Positions 36,113-36,691 of a stretch of 36,691 nt of DNA are shown in pieces; position 1 is the stretch's first letter, and every line of letters begins with the position of its first letter. The DNA is from Thermodesulfatator autotrophicus (lineage in GTDB: Bacteria > Desulfobacterota > Thermodesulfobacteria > Thermodesulfobacteriales > Thermodesulfatatoraceae), in contig NZ_LSFI01000032.1 in assembly GCF_001642325.1 (NCBI RefSeq), positions 1 through 36,691 of the forward strand, in the 5' to 3' direction. A model generated the notes under the pieces. That model was not told the origin of the DNA. It made no database searches and was given only the letters and a program-made list of their open reading frames with translations. Position numbers and translations under genes: made by a program.

Positions 36113-36571
36113 CTAAACCGTCGCTGATAAATTGGGAAATTTGTCTGAAAATATTATCCCAATACTCAAAGGAGTGTGCTTTCTTTGTATATCTGCTGTA
36201 GAAACTATCTTCTCCAACTGCGAAAAAAGATGGCTGGGAATAATTACACCTACAAGATGAGTGTGTCCAACAAGTTCACCTTTTCCAGTCTCATCTAATC
36301 CTATTAAAAATTCTCTTGTAGGCTGAACAAAAACCGAACCAACTAGAGAGTCAATATAATCCCACACCTCTTCCACAGCCGGATCTTGGGAATTTGAAGG
36401 AGTACTGTAAAGAGTGCCACTTGTATAAAAAGTAAATGTGCTATCGGAAAATTTTATTCTCCATCTTTCGGAGGCATTTTTTACTTCCTTTTCTTCTCCC
36501 CCTTGCTGCAACAAATATTCTTTTACCTTCTCTCCTTCCTCTTGGTTCAATTTCCATTTTCGTCCGCTCAT
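36113..36571 (-). CDS. RNase HIII-like N-terminal part (frameshifted gene)
   Basis: The reading frame starts at the ATG at 36571, placed by AAGGAGGC (36579-36586). Longer starts up to 36637 would lie inside the promoter. Residues 35-60 (WRIKFSDSTFTFYTSGTLY) resemble the TBP-like N-terminal domain of RNase HIII. FLIGLDETGKGELVG carries D93 and E94, the first acidic pair of type 2 RNases H. After about residue 116 this frame loses family character and stops at 36113, while the -1 frame continues with a plausible core including RYTKKAHSFEYWDNIF. Joined at the T run, the product would be about 504 residues. Confidence 0.7.
   Translation of the reverse strand: MSGRKWKLNQEEGEKVKEYLLQQGGEEKEVKNASERWRIKFSDSTFTFYTSGTLYSTPSNSQDPAVEEVWDYIDSLVGSVFVQPTREFLIGLDETGKGELVGHTHLVGVIIPSHLFSQLEKIVSTADIQRKHTPLSIGIIFSDKFPNLSATV
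36223..36228 (-). other. Six-T run where the RNase HIII-PIN reading frame breaks
   Basis: On the coding strand the sequence is CATCTTTTTTCGCAG. One more T, or a -1 slip on the TTT codon, joins the upstream frame (DETGKG) to the downstream frame (FAVGEDSFYSRYTKK). The site lies about 20 codons after the first catalytic motif. It could be a sequencing error, a disabling mutation, phase variation or programmed slippage. Confidence 0.65.
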
Positions 36572-36608
36572 TTGTATCGCCTCCTTCATATGTTCAACAT
36601 TGTACAGC

Positions 36609-36637
36609 ATAATATACAGAAATACATTAAAAGTCAA
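36609..36637 (-). promoter_or_regulatory. Promoter of the RNase HIII-PIN / DUF262 operon
   Basis: On the minus strand TTGACT (36632-36637) and TATTAT (36609-36614) are 17 bases apart, a near-consensus sigma-70 promoter. Transcription should begin near 36602, about 30 bases before the ATG at 36571. The promoter starts 8 bases from the junction with the recombinase fragment at 36646. Confidence 0.65.
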
Positions 36638-36645
36638 ATATATTT

Positions 36646-36691
36646 AAGGCGGCGGAGCGTTTTTTGTTGAAGGAGATAGAGGAGATTGATA
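36646..36691 (+). pseudogene. Inverted partial copy of the serine recombinase gene (runs off the window)
   Basis: These 46 bases match the complement of 31956-32001 in the recombinase gene with one mismatch (36660 against 31987). The change is synonymous (CGG to CGT), and the encoded peptide KAAERFLLKEIEEID is identical. Upstream, the frame meets a stop at 36628-36630 without a start codon, so the copy begins abruptly in the coiled-coil region and lacks the catalytic domain. Whether it continues to a recombinase 3' end, and to another tRNA-like site, lies outside the window. Confidence 0.8.

Noticed and set aside
36571-36637. Longer start of the RNase HIII-like frame (up to 36637)
   Set aside because: The extra codons cover the -35 and -10 elements, and the ribosome site AAGGAGGC clearly serves the ATG at 36571.

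Overview
The window looks like a chromosomal segment of a moderately AT-rich, Gram-negative anaerobe. A thermophilic member of the Thermodesulfobacteria/deltaproteobacterial group is my best guess. The reasons are a SurA-type periplasmic chaperone, a nine-heme c-type cytochrome lipoprotein, an exosortase/EpsI pair, an MEP-pathway dxs and Lys/Glu-rich proteins. The assignment rests on gene character only; no database search was possible.

Region 1 (1-9.0 kb). The first ~88 bases are the right end of an insertion element. They are followed by a NifS-like cysteine desulfurase and an MFS exporter. On the minus strand lies the cluster xseA - M23 peptidase - xseB - ispA-type prenyl synthase - dxs, interrupted by a plus-strand CPA1 Na+/H+ antiporter between the prenyl synthase and dxs.

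Region 2 (9.0-21.1 kb). These are plus-strand housekeeping genes: dnaJ and a macro-domain protein, argF, an AddB-like nuclease, then the tightly overlapping run mfd - SurA-like - RodZ-like - recO - LOG-family protein. A 480-bp gap with degenerate repeats follows. Next comes rplU-rpmA, convergent with an AT-richer HDOD-GGDEF diguanylate cyclase across a 14-bp perfect stem that contains both stop codons.

Region 3 (23.9-31.2 kb). A plus-strand run of overlapping genes encodes a spore-photoproduct-lyase-like radical SAM protein, a nonaheme lipoprotein cytochrome c, an RlmI-like methyltransferase, PolX, an exosortase and EpsI. A convergent DJ-1/PfpI gene ends it. A 271-bp MITE-like element follows, with 15-bp inverted ends and a 5-bp target duplication; its ends match the element end at the start of the window.

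Region 4 (31.6-36.7 kb) is an accessory island next to tRNA-Asn(GTT). A large serine recombinase gene runs into the tRNA and stops in its anticodon loop. Upstream on the same strand lie a DUF262/DUF1524 (GmrSD-like) nuclease and a two-frame gene. Joined, the two frames give an approximately 504-residue protein: RNase HIII N-terminal domain, RNase H fold with its acidic residues, zinc ribbon, PIN nuclease. The break lies at a run of six T residues. A strong promoter starts this operon, and 8 bp beyond it an inverted, truncated copy of the recombinase coding sequence runs off the window. This RNase HIII-PIN + DUF262 pair is the best candidate for an undescribed (possibly anti-phage) system.
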